From Orobanche coerulescens (Eukaryota > Streptophyta > Magnoliopsida > Lamiales > Orobanchaceae): DNA of 64,000 nt. Under the pieces are notes generated by a model that made no database searches, was not told the origin of the DNA, and was given only the letters and a program-made list of their open reading frames with translations. The translations under genes were made by a program, and so were the position numbers. The stretch lies in assembly GCA_033398695.1 (NCBI GenBank), contig CM065810.1, positions 144,895,858-144,959,857 on the forward strand, written 5' to 3'. Positions 21,528 through 31,861 of the stretch are shown here, one piece after another (position 1 is the stretch's first letter; every line of letters starts with the position of its first letter).

Positions 21528-21581
21528 CACTAGTACAAAAGGTCACATAGGCCAAGTTTTTTGAGTTCCATCCTAGCCAGT
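21528..21581 (+). mobile_element. Possible CACTA-type transposon terminus
   Basis: CACTAGTACAAAAGGTCACA resembles plant CACTA (En/Spm) termini, CACTA(G)TACAAAA, and leads at once into subterminal-like tandem repeats rich in GTGGCC/TGGCCA. I could not find the matching inverted end or a confirmed 3-bp duplication, so this is tentative. Confidence 0.35.
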
Positions 21582-22672
21582 CTTTGTTTTTACAGTGGCC
21601 AAATGATGAAAATAAGCTTGTGGGCTAGTTATGGCCATCACGGTTATTGTTTTGTAGACATGTGGCACCATTTGGTCATGGTTTCAAATATAAACATATA
21701 ATATGTGACCATTTATGAGGATATAGTCGCATTGGAATTCAACACACAAATTAACCCGAGGCCGTAAGACATTTTATTTAGCCACTTTGGTTTGTTTGTG
21801 TGTCCAAATATTATATTCATTTGATACTTCGATTTTGCGAGACAAAAAGTGACATATATATCCAATTGAGATATTAATAACTGACCATAATTTTTGTTTT
21901 TACAGTGGCCAAAGGATAAAAATAAGCTTGTGGGCTAGTTATGGCCACTACGGTTATTGTTCTGTAGCCATATGGCACCATTTGGTCATGGTTTCAAATC
22001 TAAACATATATTATGTAGCCATTGATGAGGATATAGTCACATTGGAATTCCATACACCAATTAACCCGAGGTCGAAAGGCATTTTATTTAGCTACATTGG
22101 TTTGTTTGTGTTTCCAAATGTTACGTTCATTTGACACTTCGATTTTGCGAGAGAAAAAGTGACATATATAGCTAATTGAGATATTAATAACTGACGAGAG
22201 TTTTTGTTTTTACTGTGGCCAAATGATGAAAATAAGCTTATGGGCTAGTTATGGCCATTACATTTATTGTTTTGTAGTCATATGACACAATTTGGTCATG
22301 GTTTCAAATCTAAACATATAATATGTAGCCATTGATGAGGATAGAGTCACATTGGAATTCCACACACCAATTAGCCTGAGGCCGAAAGGCATTTTATTTA
22401 GCTACTTTGGTTTGTTTGTGTTTACAAATGTTACGTTCATTTGACACTTCGATTTTACAAGATAAAAAATGACACATATAGCCAATTGAGATATTAATAA
22501 CTAGTCAGAGTTTTTGTTCTTACAGTGGCCGAAGGATGAAAATTAGCTTGTGGGCTAGTTATGGCCACTGCATTTATTGTTTTGTAGCCATATGTCACAA
22601 TTTGGTCATGGTTTCAAATATAAACATATAATATGTAACCATTGATGAGGATATGGTCATATTAAAATTCAA
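21582..22672 (+). repeat. 310-bp tandem array, 3.5 units
   Basis: Units begin TTTGTTTTTACAGTGGCC. The GTGGCC anchor falls at 21595, 21905, 22215 and 22525, exactly 310 bp apart each time, although the units differ by many substitutions. Each unit includes GGGCTAGTTATGGCCA, TTTGGTCATGGTTTCAAA, GAGGATATAGTC and a TTTTATTTAGC.AC block. The fourth unit stops after about 160 bp. There is no open frame common to all units. The unit 2 copy is 49339-50429. Confidence 0.92.
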
Positions 22673-22679
22673 CACAGTT

Positions 22680-24639
22680 TATCACCTTGAAGCTTAGTTT
22701 ACTATTGATTTTATGTTTTCATCAGGGTCGGTTCTGACATTTTTTATGCCCATGGCGAAAAGTCATATTAATGCACTTTGTGTAAAAAGAAAAATAATAA
22801 AATAAATTTTTGTAGGGGTTTGGAACATAGTCAAGTTAGGCGGCTCATTCCCATGTTGATTTTTATTAAAAGAAAATACAATAACACAATGGAGGACATA
22901 AACCAAAGACCTGAATAATGAAACATGAATATCACCTAAAGCGATGTCTTCGTGCATTTTTCAAGACCCAAAAGTTTACTTCATCAACATTAGTATTTTC
23001 AATATGTCCATCACATTTAACTTCATCTTTTTAAACAGTTATTTGAATCAATATCATTAACAAATTCTTCAACATGATTTTCGACAAATTCACTAAAACA
23101 GGTTTTTGTCTAACAAAATATCTATTTAAAAATCCCGGATTGAACAATTTCACATGTTGTTTTTTCGTTTTGTTTTATATTTTGAGTGCTTGGTGGTTGT
23201 GATCGAGTAAACATATCTTAAAATGAACTGCATCAAACAAAATCTATAAACAATACAAATAACACCAATTGAGTCAACCAATTAAATCAACATAGAAAGA
23301 TAACGCCTCGATATCAATTTCCTATTCCTTCTTTCACCTATTCAATGTTCACCAATCATCAATTAGCACTAGCAATATTAATATAACATCAATTGATTTA
23401 TGTCCAAAATGACAGTAACATCAACAAGAAAACACATAGCACTAGGTTACAAAACAATTGGGTAAAAGGTAAATGCGATCAATATTTTTCTACCGAAAAT
23501 GGCGAATGATTTTTGCTTGTTGGAATATTTCATTCCATACATTCATTAATAGAGTTTTGATTATTAAGTTGATAAACAAAACAAAACAACAAAGAGGCGA
23601 AGCAAATCAACAAAGAAGACGAAGAGTGAAAAGCTGGTCAAAAGTAAATTTGTTGGCCACTAAGTATCTGAATCTGACTTGGAAAGTGTTTGAGCAACAA
23701 GTGTACTATTTTCAAGTTAGAGTGCGTAGCGGAAGTCTTATGTGATAAGATTCTGTAAATACGGTAACTCGGTATGCAGTGTATATTTAAAATAATCACG
23801 GTTATGGAAACTTTAAATGCGAAGGTAATCAACACAGTAATTAAAGTGGTTCGAGGTAAACCCCTCTATGTCCATTGATCCTCCACACAAGAGTAAAAAG
23901 TTTATTATAAACACTACGCACACAACTACGTGTCTATAATCAAACCTATCAATGTATCGTTCACACAGATTGATACAAAGATCGTAGCTTTCAACCGTTC
24001 ACACAGATTGCTCAAAGCTAACACTTGACTACCTTCTTCACACACAGTTCCAAAGCTTCGTCCTTATTCGTCCCACACAGGTATGAATAACTTGTTTTGT
24101 TCACACAGAATTAGGTTTTTACTCAAAGGTAAAAGTAAGGTAACCAGGTTGTTAGGAATACTTATTAGATTTTGATGATGTCATCTATGTATTTGTTTAT
24201 TCAAATGTATGTTCATTAATTGGCAAAATGTAAGGAAGAACGAGATAAGTATCTTCCAAAGGCCAAACTGTGTTAAGTTATATACTTGACAAAGTGTAAG
24301 GAAGAACTAAATGAGTATCTTCTAGAGGCCATATAAGTTAGGTCTAAAATCGGCTAAGTTCAAAGTACAGATAAGTACATCATAGAAGTTCTGGTCAACA
24401 ATTTTTATCAGAGAAGTTTGACCAGACTACAGTCAAGTGACCAGACGAAAACCAAGTCACCTGAAGTTTGACCATCGGATCAGTCAAGTTCATCCGGTCA
24501 GAAGACTTGGACAAGTCGGCAGATTAGAGAAGTTATTGCACATCGGACATATTGACTTAAAGAGATCGGATAAGTCGGTATGCAGGTAATCAACCAAGTA
24601 AGCCTGTCTGCGTTGAATAGTCAATATTTACGGAAAGTC
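22680..24639. other. Unassigned AT-rich tract
   Basis: No recognisable domain in six frames. Notable features are a short motif TTCACACAGATT and variants recurring five or more times between 23948 and 24118, and a possible LTR-like start TGTTAGGAATACTTATTAG near 24150. The tract is almost identical in unit 2 (50437-52402) except at CAG/CTG sites such as 23665-23830. Confidence 0.5.
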
Positions 24640-24836
24640 ACATACGGGCGATTAGAGACAGATTGGAGTTAAAACCAGCCGGGGAGAGCCGAAAGTCTAG
24701 GAGGGACGAGGACGGCATCGGTACGCAGGACAAGTCGTACCAGAATGCGGATAGGGGCGCGAGGATGGCCAGGCCCAAGGATGGCAAGCAGTCAGGGTGG
24801 ACTCGAACTTGCCATGGGTGCGGGAGTGCAGACCAT
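24640..24836 (+). pseudogene. Plus-strand retrotransposon gag fragment, cut within its zinc knuckle
   Basis: An open plus-strand stretch reads LKPAGESRKSRRDEDG, then GARMARPKDGKQSGWTRTCHGCGSADH. A basic Ser/Arg-rich run followed by C-x2-C-x4-H is the start of a CCHC knuckle, the RNA-binding part of retroviral-type Gag. The sequence stops directly after the His ligand, where the Athila-like LTR starts (TGATCGC at 24837). The final Cys and the rest of that older element are missing. Its lineage cannot be told from so little sequence. The unit 2 copy is 52403-52599. Confidence 0.6.
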
Positions 24837-26286
24837 TGATCGCTTGTTTTCGCGTAGTATGGTTTTCAAATCCGATCAATTTTAAAATTTGTAAAACCTC
24901 GGAGTATTTCCAAGGTGTCGAACCCAAGGGAATTGATGTGTCGAAAATAAAGGAATTAACTCTACTCGAAATTTGACTGCTATTTAGGAAACCGAAAATT
25001 TTGTTTGTTACTAATTATCTAACTTCAAAAATCGAAGAACAAAAATTAAATAAAAGAAGAAATATCTAAATTAAGCAAATAAAGCAAATTGGCAGGATGA
25101 AATCACAAGTCGAAAGGTAATTGATCCTAGGGTAGTATTATCTAATTGAGTTCACACAATTCATTCACTTGATTCCTTTTCCCCAAATTTTAATTCAATC
25201 CTAGAAATAATCACTCAGCCGATCTAGAATTCCGATCAAGGCAACCTAGAAAGATAGTTAATTTAAACCCTTTTCCCGCTTGAGCTCAAAGAATTAAAAT
25301 CACTTAAAAGCACCAACTTATTTATCTATGATTTATCTTTCTCCGCTAGGTCTCAAGATAAAATCATATTGTGCATCAAGTATTTCCACTAATCAATTAC
25401 TCCTTAGGACAAAATTAATTAGCTAACATGCATCGATTAAGGGCCCTTTAATCTAGCATGAGATTTAACACATCTTGAACACAAGCCTAGGATGAAAGGT
25501 CAAAAGGTAATCAAAGGAACATCATGTGAACATCAATTAAATTTACTAACCCTAGAATCAATCAATGAAATTAGCAGGACATAATTGAAATTAAACAAGA
25601 ATTTGATGAAGAATGCATATTATTAATATGAAAAGAGAGATTACAACCCTTATGGATGAACTCCGAGTCTCCAATCTTCCAAAAACAATAATAATTCTCC
25701 TCCAAAAGTTCTTGCATCAAAGGATTAATCTTGCCAAAATATGTAAAAAATGTAAAAGATGATAAAGGATGAAAAGGGTGATGATAGATTGATCAAAGAT
25801 GATCGATGATCCCCCTCAAACTAGGTCTAGAATGAGGTTTATATAGCCTAAGGGGTTAAAATCCCGATTAGCCTAATCTAGGAAATAAATAATATCGAAA
25901 AGAGTCAAAATCCGTCCAAAACGAGAGCCGTGGGAAGCCTTTCGGATGGCCTATCGGCCGATAGGCTGGCGATAGGTGGTTCGTTGATCTCTTCACTTGG
26001 CAGGGCAGAATCTCCTTTCGGGCGACCTATCGGCCGATATTACAGGCCGATAGGTTATTGTTCTCGCAAAAATTCATTTCTTCGTCCGCTTGATTCGACT
26101 CTCGGTCCTTTGTCTCGTTTTGGGTCCTTTTGGCTCTAAAAACCTGCAAACACACTAAAACCAACCCAAACGCGTAATACGGCTCGACTAATCATAAATA
26201 AGCCAAATACGAGCACATTAATCACGAAACGAGATAAAAACCTAGTATAAAATCCTAGAAATAAGTGGTAAAATTACCACTTATCA
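24837..26286 (-). mobile_element. Athila-like 3' LTR, full length (1,450 bp)
   Basis: Bounded by TGATCGCTTG and CACTTATCA on the plus strand, so the minus-strand LTR starts TGATAAGTGG and ends AAGCGATCA. A polypurine tract follows at 26287. It contains two copies of the palindrome CTATCGGCCGATAG or a near variant (25951-25964, 26028-26040). The flank ACCAT (24832-24836) is a candidate target duplication, but its partner was lost at the unit junction. Confidence 0.92.
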
Positions 26287-26298
26287 AACCCCCCCCAA
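26287..26298 (-). other. Polypurine tract of the Athila-like element
   Basis: AACCCCCCCCAA on the plus strand, a G8 run on the minus strand, immediately inside the 3' LTR. It is the plus-strand DNA primer site. Confidence 0.85.
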
Positions 26299-26299
26299 A

Positions 26300-28250
26300 C
26301 TTAAGCCTTGTTCGTCCCGAACAACAAAAAGAAAAGAAAAAGAAAGTCGTGAATCATCGTGCAATTCATAGTGTTCAACCTAATCAATACTATCCTGTAA
26401 TTCTCTCTAAATAATCCGATTGTCGTAAAAGCGAGCTGCACTCAGAATAATGATTCCGCAAAGTAGTCAAGTTCAGTCCTAGTCATTCGTTCATGAAGAA
26501 AATCCAGCTCAAAGATTAACAAAACGTGAGTCAAATCGACCGTCAATATGAAAGGCTAAAATAAACAAGCTAGCTCGTCCGTTACGGTCTAGTGGCACAT
26601 TTTTCACGAGTTTCATAACAAATAAACCTCGGTCAGTATTCCCTTATATAAATGTTCAAGAATTTGATTCGAGTTGACCACTAGGTTAGGATCTCGGGAT
26701 GTTTCATCGGGGTAATTCTAGGGTGGAACTTCCATTCTCATGTATTAGGAAACCATTTGACGTAAAAGACACTCATGGGGCACATGGATGCTTCTAGTTA
26801 CTAAGTTCCCGTCTACAGCGGAGAAACAACTTGAATATATAATTTCCGCATGTCCGAATCAAGGTCGCCGTTTTACGCGAGAGTAAACAATGGTCACGCG
26901 AATACCCCGGTTACTAAGTTCCCTATCATTGGCACATGTGAAATATCTAAATCACTAGTCTAATCAGAGTCGTCGTTTTACGCGAGGGTAAACAACGGGT
27001 CACGCGAATGCCCCCGGTTACTAGACTTCCCTTCATAGAACAACATTATCTCGATTTTGGGAAAAGCGGCCGCCTCTAAACTCACTCCAAGTGCCAACAC
27101 GACTAAAGAAACAGTCGACTCACTATCAGGAAGATGTAACCAAACGTATTGACGGTGATTTTAAAACAAGTATGTATCGTCTCTTATACGCCAAGACCTC
27201 TACAATCACGAAAAATTTTGGACCTAAATGAATACTATGCAAAGCGAAATTACTAACTACAACTCGACTAAAACTCGGCCGTTTCTTGAGAGAAAAAGCG
27301 ATTGTCGTAACATCGGTATCACACAATTAGAAGCACGAAAAATTCACTAATAAGGAAAAACTAAAGACAAGCAAGGCTATCTAAAAACAAACAACGAAAA
27401 GCAAATAAAAGCAAACACGAAATCTAAAAAAAACTACTACGACCTAAAAAATAGAAACTAGCAAACACACCAAACGAAAAAAATAAAAATCTAAAAAACT
27501 AAGCCACAAAAAGCTAAATCCACGCAACACCAAAATAATAAGCACAAATAAAAACAACGGGCACCAACGCAAACAAATAATGATACAAGGCAAACAAGGT
27601 ACTCACACGTAAAGAAATTAACAAAGCCGCACTTCTCCCTCCCCCCAAACTTATTTCGCATCCCAAAGGAGGAATAAGTTTGAAAAGAGAAAGGAGTGGC
27701 TTTGTTAATGGAAATACCCGATCCTGTGGCGGAAATGGCGGGTTTGTCGGCGAGCTCGTAGTGTATACTGGGCCGGGTATGTCCTATCGGCCAGGCCTCT
27801 CGGCCGATAGGCTGGGCCGATAGGAACTTCTGTCTCTTACGTACATCATATCGGGCGGGATCTCGGTCGATGGGGAATTCCTGTCGACCACTGCTTGCAA
27901 CAATAAAATTTTTTCTAATTTTCCTCAGCCTATCGGCCGGGCCTATCGGCCGATAGGCTCGCCCGATAGGATTTTCTGTCTCAAAATTTTTTTTTCAGCT
28001 TTCTCTAATTCGCACACTTGGTCCCGTTTTTGCTTGGATAGGGCGATTAAAGACCTGCAAGTATTCAAAACTTGGCGTGCATGGATTAGAACTTAACAAA
28101 AACTAGCAAAGCTACTACGAAACTAGAAACTACAAAAAAAAATCATGCAAACGAAAAATCGAAAATAAATGAATAAAACGAACTAATATACATACGTTGG
28201 GTTACCTCCCAACAAGTGCTACGTTTAACGTCTTTAGCTAGACGATACCT
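26300..28250 (-). other. Non-coding 3' internal tract of the Athila-like element
   Basis: No RT, RNase H or integrase motif and no long frame on either strand. It contains a direct repeat (26864-26931 and 26969-27035) around TTTTACGCGAG.GTAAACAA, A-rich stretches (27360-27560), and palindromes CTATCGGCCGATAG and variants (27783-27830, 27937-27970). A close copy is present at 61660-63610, so the tract is a stable part of the family. Confidence 0.75.
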
Positions 28251-28253
28251 CAT

Positions 28254-28508
28254 TCATCCCGGGTCTTCGGCGACTACTCCCCCTTGAACGGGTTTGTTGA
28301 TATCAAGATAGCATACGCTCCTCTCATTAGGTCGAGACTTGTTCGCCTCCATCATTCGAACATACTCCGGTAATTCCTCGTAAATTTCTTCAACCTCAGA
28401 ATGTGAGTAAATGGAGTGTGAAAGACAATGCTCCAACAAGTCGGTCGGGGGCGGCATAATAGACTCAATTTCAAAACATTCCTCGGGCGCATCGTCGGGC
28501 TTCTTCAT
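28254..28508 (-). CDS. Athila-like post-protease acidic segment
   Basis: An open 84-residue stretch with MKKPDDAPEECFEIESIMPP, SHSEVEEIYEELPEYVRMME and SVCYLDINKP, ending VVAEDPG. It follows the protease in the polyprotein. In full-length Athila elements a comparable acidic linker leads to reverse transcriptase; here the frame stops and no polymerase follows. It is almost identical at 63612-63866. It has no known catalytic motif. It was probably translated as part of gag-pro, since this ATG is unlikely to be an independent start. Confidence 0.6.
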   Translation of the reverse strand: MKKPDDAPEECFEIESIMPPPTDLLEHCLSHSIYSHSEVEEIYEELPEYVRMMEANKSRPNERSVCYLDINKPVQGGVVAEDPG

Positions 28509-28630
28509 CGCGTCATAGATGGAAATTTTCAGATTTTGATCATTAACCCGGAAAGTAAGATCACCCTCACGGACGTCGATAAGTGCTCTCCCGTCGCTAG
28601 AAATGGTCTCCCAAAGATCGGTGGTTGATT

Positions 28631-29219
28631 CTAGTCCTCGGGCAGATCAAGAACTACGTAATCGTCCGGGAAGACTAAGTGTTGGACTCTAACGAGCACA
28701 TCCTCCACAATTCCCCTCGGATAAGTGATTGACCGGTCCGCCATGAGTAGAGAAATGGTAGTCGGCTTCATCTCCCCAATCTTCAACCTCTTAAAGATGG
28801 ATAGAGGCATAAGATTGATGCTTGCCCCGAGATCACACAACCCATTACGGAACGTTTGGTCGCCAATCATGCATGTCAAAGTAAAACGTCCGGATCATAC
28901 GCTTGAGTGGGAGTTTGTTTTGAATGATAGCGCTACACTCCTCTGTCATATTTATTGTTTCAAACTTCCTCAACTTCCTCTTGCTTGCCACAGCGTCTTT
29001 CAAGAATTTTACGTAACCCGGCATGTCTCTCAAAGCGTCTAGAAGTGGAATGTTGATATTCACCTTTTGAAACATGTCGATAAATTGTTGGAGCTTTTCA
29101 TCGTATCTCGACTTGGCCAATCGCTGTGGAAATGGAGCTTTTTCCTCAAAATTCTTCACATTCGAACTTCCAGGAGCCTTTCGGCCGATAGGTGGGTCGA
29201 TAGGATCCCCTGCCGGCAT
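28631..29219 (-). pseudogene. Athila-like pre-protease domain and aspartic protease
   Basis: The upstream half (29219 to about 28870) reads PFPQRLAKSRYDEKLQQFID, INIPLLDALRDMPGYVKFLK and INMTEECSAIIQNKLPLK, a domain highly typical of Athila/TAT polyproteins. The downstream half carries CDLGASINLMPLSIFKRLKI, PTTISLLMADRSITYPRG and VLVRVQHLVFPDDYVVLDLP, a retropepsin with DLGAS as its active site. The halves are in different frames, with the shift near 28890. There the DNA reads GATCCGGACG where a CCTGG context would be expected, so a lost T in CTG is a likely explanation. The protease would process Gag. Confidence 0.8.
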
Positions 29220-29530
29220 TCTATCTGGGTATCGGGTGGGCTATCGGCCGATAGGCAGCGATGGGCTCTTGCATTCCATCTTCTTTCGTTCTCGGTTCCG
29301 TTTCTAGTACATCTTTGTTTCGATTCCTCAATTTCAGCCCCATGATTAATGTACTTTGTCCCACTCCGAAGCTCGATTGCGTTGCATTGTTGCGTCTTGG
29401 GTTGGTCTCGTCTTTGCTCGGAAAATGGCCGGCTTATGAAATCCGGCAGGCGTTCGCCATTTGACTCATTTGGGTCTCCACCATCGACATCTGCTTTGTC
29501 AAGGCTATCTTGAGTTTCGATAGATGTCAC
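29156..29530 (-). pseudogene. Athila-like gag-protease spacer with LSAD/LSAE repeats
   Basis: A low-complexity linker between gag and protease, containing RCLSADSPPDTQIECRQGIL and HLSAERL. The LSAD/LSAE peptides are translations of the CTATCGGCCGATAG palindrome, which also occurs outside coding sequence in this element. Nothing enzymatic is visible. Frame continuity to gag is uncertain. Confidence 0.5.
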
Positions 29531-30107
29531 ACTATGCTCGAGAGCCCCGAACCTCTTATGCCTTTGTAGATAAAATCTTTTGGCTCGCCTCTAATCGTTC
29601 CAACATCTCTTCCATTGGTGTCTTAGCAATCGGCTCTTGAATAACCCGTTTTTCACGTTAAATCCGGTGGTGGTGGAGAGCATTGTTCGGGTTGGCATAG
29701 GAGAAATTAGGGTGGTTTCGATTGTTCGGATAATAGTTTCCCTATTTCCCCCTTGGAAGTTTCCTCCTTGCAAGTAATTCACATCCTCCTCAATTGCAAT
29801 AGGCTCGTTTTGCTCTTCAAAAGCGCATTGACTCCCAAAGTCTTCTTTTTAGCATCTCAAGCTCTTTTTGTTGTTTTTCAAATTTCGCCTTCAAATCACC
29901 GTAGGCGTCCTCGTCACCGGATGGAACCTTTCTTCTCGTCATCTTCCTATCGGTCACCTCCTCATAATCATTGTTATTGCCCATTTCAATGAGATTCTTG
30001 GCCTCTTCATAATCGTTAGCTAGAAATCCCCCTTTCGATGAATAGTCGATTCTCTTCTAGCCTTCCTCGTCAAACCCCGATAAAACCGAATATAGATCTC
30101 CTCTTTG

Positions 30108-30773
30108 TCAATTCCATCTTTGTGGGCATTTGCGAAGTAGCTTCTTAAATCGGATCCATGCCTCGTATAAGTATTCATCCTCATATTGCTCGAATTGCAA
30201 GATATCGTTGATTTGTTTTTGCACCTTCGAGGGAGGATAGAACTGTGCTAAGAACAACCGGGTCATCTCTCTCCAAGTACTAATTTCCTTCCGATCTAGG
30301 CTCTTGTACCAATCTAGCGCATCGTCTTCTAAGGAGAATCGGAATAGGCGGAGCTTAATGACATCCGGAGGCACTCCGTTTTGCTTGATGGTGGCACATA
30401 TATCCAAAAACGACTCAAGGTGAGCGTTTGGATCTTCATTCACTCCCCCTCCGTATGTTTGAGACTTCACTGTAGCTATGAGGGACGGCTTAAGCTCGAA
30501 GTTGTTGGCATCAATCTTTCCCCAACCTCCTTCTTGATAATCGTCCAGCTTAGGTCGGAAGCGGGCATTCAAAGGGATCTTCTCGGGACGAGCGAGTTCT
30601 CGTGGTGGGTCAACAATGCCGGCCATGGTATCAACGAAAGGTATAGAAAGAGTCTCGGTTATCGCTTCTTGCTTCTTCCTCCTCAAAGACTTCTCGATTT
30701 CCGGATCCAAAGGAAATAAGTCCTTTTCTTGGGATCTTGTGATCATGCACCGCCTACAAGGAAGAGAAAACAA
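30108..30773 (-). CDS. Athila-like gag (unit 1, longest open copy)
   Basis: Gag structural protein. A likely start is the Met of MITRSQEKDLFPLDPEIEK, ten residues into the open frame. Core motifs in order: NNFELKPSLIATVKSQTYGG, EDPNAHLESFLDICATIKQN, VIKLRLFRFSLEDDALDWYK, WREMTRLFLAQFYPPSKVQK and EDEYLYEAWIRFKKLLRKCP. These are the Retrotrans_gag signatures in their Athila form. The frame stops just after RKCP; the Athila sequence continues in the next frame as GIDKEEIYIRFYRGL. Unit 0 differs at this very place (CCCTGACATGG against CCCACAAAGATGG), so the end may be a sequence error and true gag longer. No zinc knuckle was identified. Confidence 0.82.
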   Translation of the reverse strand: MFSLPCRRCMITRSQEKDLFPLDPEIEKSLRRKKQEAITETLSIPFVDTMAGIVDPPRELARPEKIPLNARFRPKLDDYQEGGWGKIDANNFELKPSLIATVKSQTYGGGVNEDPNAHLESFLDICATIKQNGVPPDVIKLRLFRFSLEDDALDWYKSLDRKEISTWREMTRLFLAQFYPPSKVQKQINDILQFEQYEDEYLYEAWIRFKKLLRKCPQRWN

Positions 30774-30871
30774 GATGTGAGGAAACGAGATCGAATATTA
30801 ATAATAAAAGTAAACAACCTAAAGTAACAATCTCTTCTTTTTCGAATTATTCCCTTAAATTTTCTATCAAT

Positions 30872-30889
30872 TCCCCGGCAACGGCGCCA
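30872..30889 (-). other. Primer-binding site for tRNA-Asp (unit 1)
   Basis: Identical to 3130-3147: the plus strand equals the 3' end of plant tRNA-Asp(GTC) over 18 nt including CCA. It lies 5 nt from the LTR. Confidence 0.93.
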
Positions 30890-30894
30890 AAAAT

Positions 30895-31861
30895 TGATCG
30901 CTTGTTTTCGCGTAGTATGGTTTTCAAATCCGATCAATTTTAAAATTTGTAAAACCTCGGAGTATTTCCAAGGTGTCGAACCCAAGGGAATTGATGTGTC
31001 GAAAATAAAGGAATTAACTCTACTCGAAATTTGACTGCTATTTAGGAAACCGAAAATTTTGTTTGTTACTAATTATCTAACTTCAAAAATCGAAGAACAA
31101 AAATTAAATAAAAGAAGAAATATCTAAATTAAGCAAATAAAGCAAATTGGCGGGATGAAATCACAAGTCGAAAGGTAATTGATCCTAGGGTAGTATTATC
31201 TAATTGAGTTCACACAATTCATTCACTTGATTCCTTTTCCCCAAATTTTAATTCAATCCTAGAAATAATCACTCAGCCGATCTAGAATTCCGATCAAGGC
31301 AACCTAGAAAGATAGTTAATTTAAACCCTTTTCCCTTGAGAACTCAAAGAATTAAAATCACTTAAAAGCACCAACTTATTTATCTATGATTTATCTTTCT
31401 CCGCTAGGTCTCAAGATAAAATCATATTGTGCATCAAGTATTTCCACTAATCAATTACTCCTTAGGACAAAATTAATTAGCTAACATGCATCGATTAAGG
31501 GCCCTTTAATCTAGCATGAGATTTAACACATCTTGAACACAAGCCTAGGATGAAAGGTCAAAAGGTAATCAAAGGAACATCATGTGAACATCAATTAAAT
31601 TTACTAACCCTAGAATCAATCAATGAAATTAGCCAGACATAATTGAAATTAAACAAGAATTTGATGAAGAATGCATATTATTAATATGAAAAGAGATTAC
31701 AACCCTTATGGATGAACTCAAGTCTCGATCTCCCAAAAACAATAATAATTCTCCTCCAAAAAGTTCTTGCATCAAAGGATTAATCTTGCCAAAATATGTA
31801 AAAAAATGTAAAAGATGATAAAGGATGAAAAGGGCTGATGATAGATTGATCAAAGATGATC
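30895..31861 (-). mobile_element. Athila-like 5' LTR, truncated at the tandem-unit junction (unit 1)
   Basis: Starts TGATCGCTTG and breaks after GATGATC at the same base as 4120. It is nearly identical to the matching part of the 3' LTR at 24837-25810, so the element inserted recently. It ends the 27,741-bp unit. Confidence 0.9.

Larger units (their letters stand above)
26287..30894 (-). mobile_element. Athila-like element internal region (unit 1), non-autonomous
   Basis: A 4.6-kb internal region between polypurine tract and PBS, read on the minus strand: gag, a spacer rich in LSAD/LSAE repeats, pre-protease domain, protease, acidic post-protease segment, then about 1.95 kb without coding. 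Reverse transcriptase, RNase H and integrase are absent; full Athila elements usually have an internal region of 7 kb or more. The element would need enzymes from a relative. Confidence 0.88.
4121..31861. repeat. Complete 27,741-bp tandem unit (unit 1)
   Basis: Defined by identical Athila/Tekay junctions at both ends. Every feature within it recurs about 27.74-27.76 kb downstream in the same order and orientation: MITE 10992 and 38754, LINE-B 14335 and 42098, solo LTR 15231 and 42986, 310-bp array 21582 and 49339, Athila-like LTR 24837 and 52600. The nested insertions, their target duplications and several inactivating stops are shared, so all predate the duplication. Confidence 0.9.
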
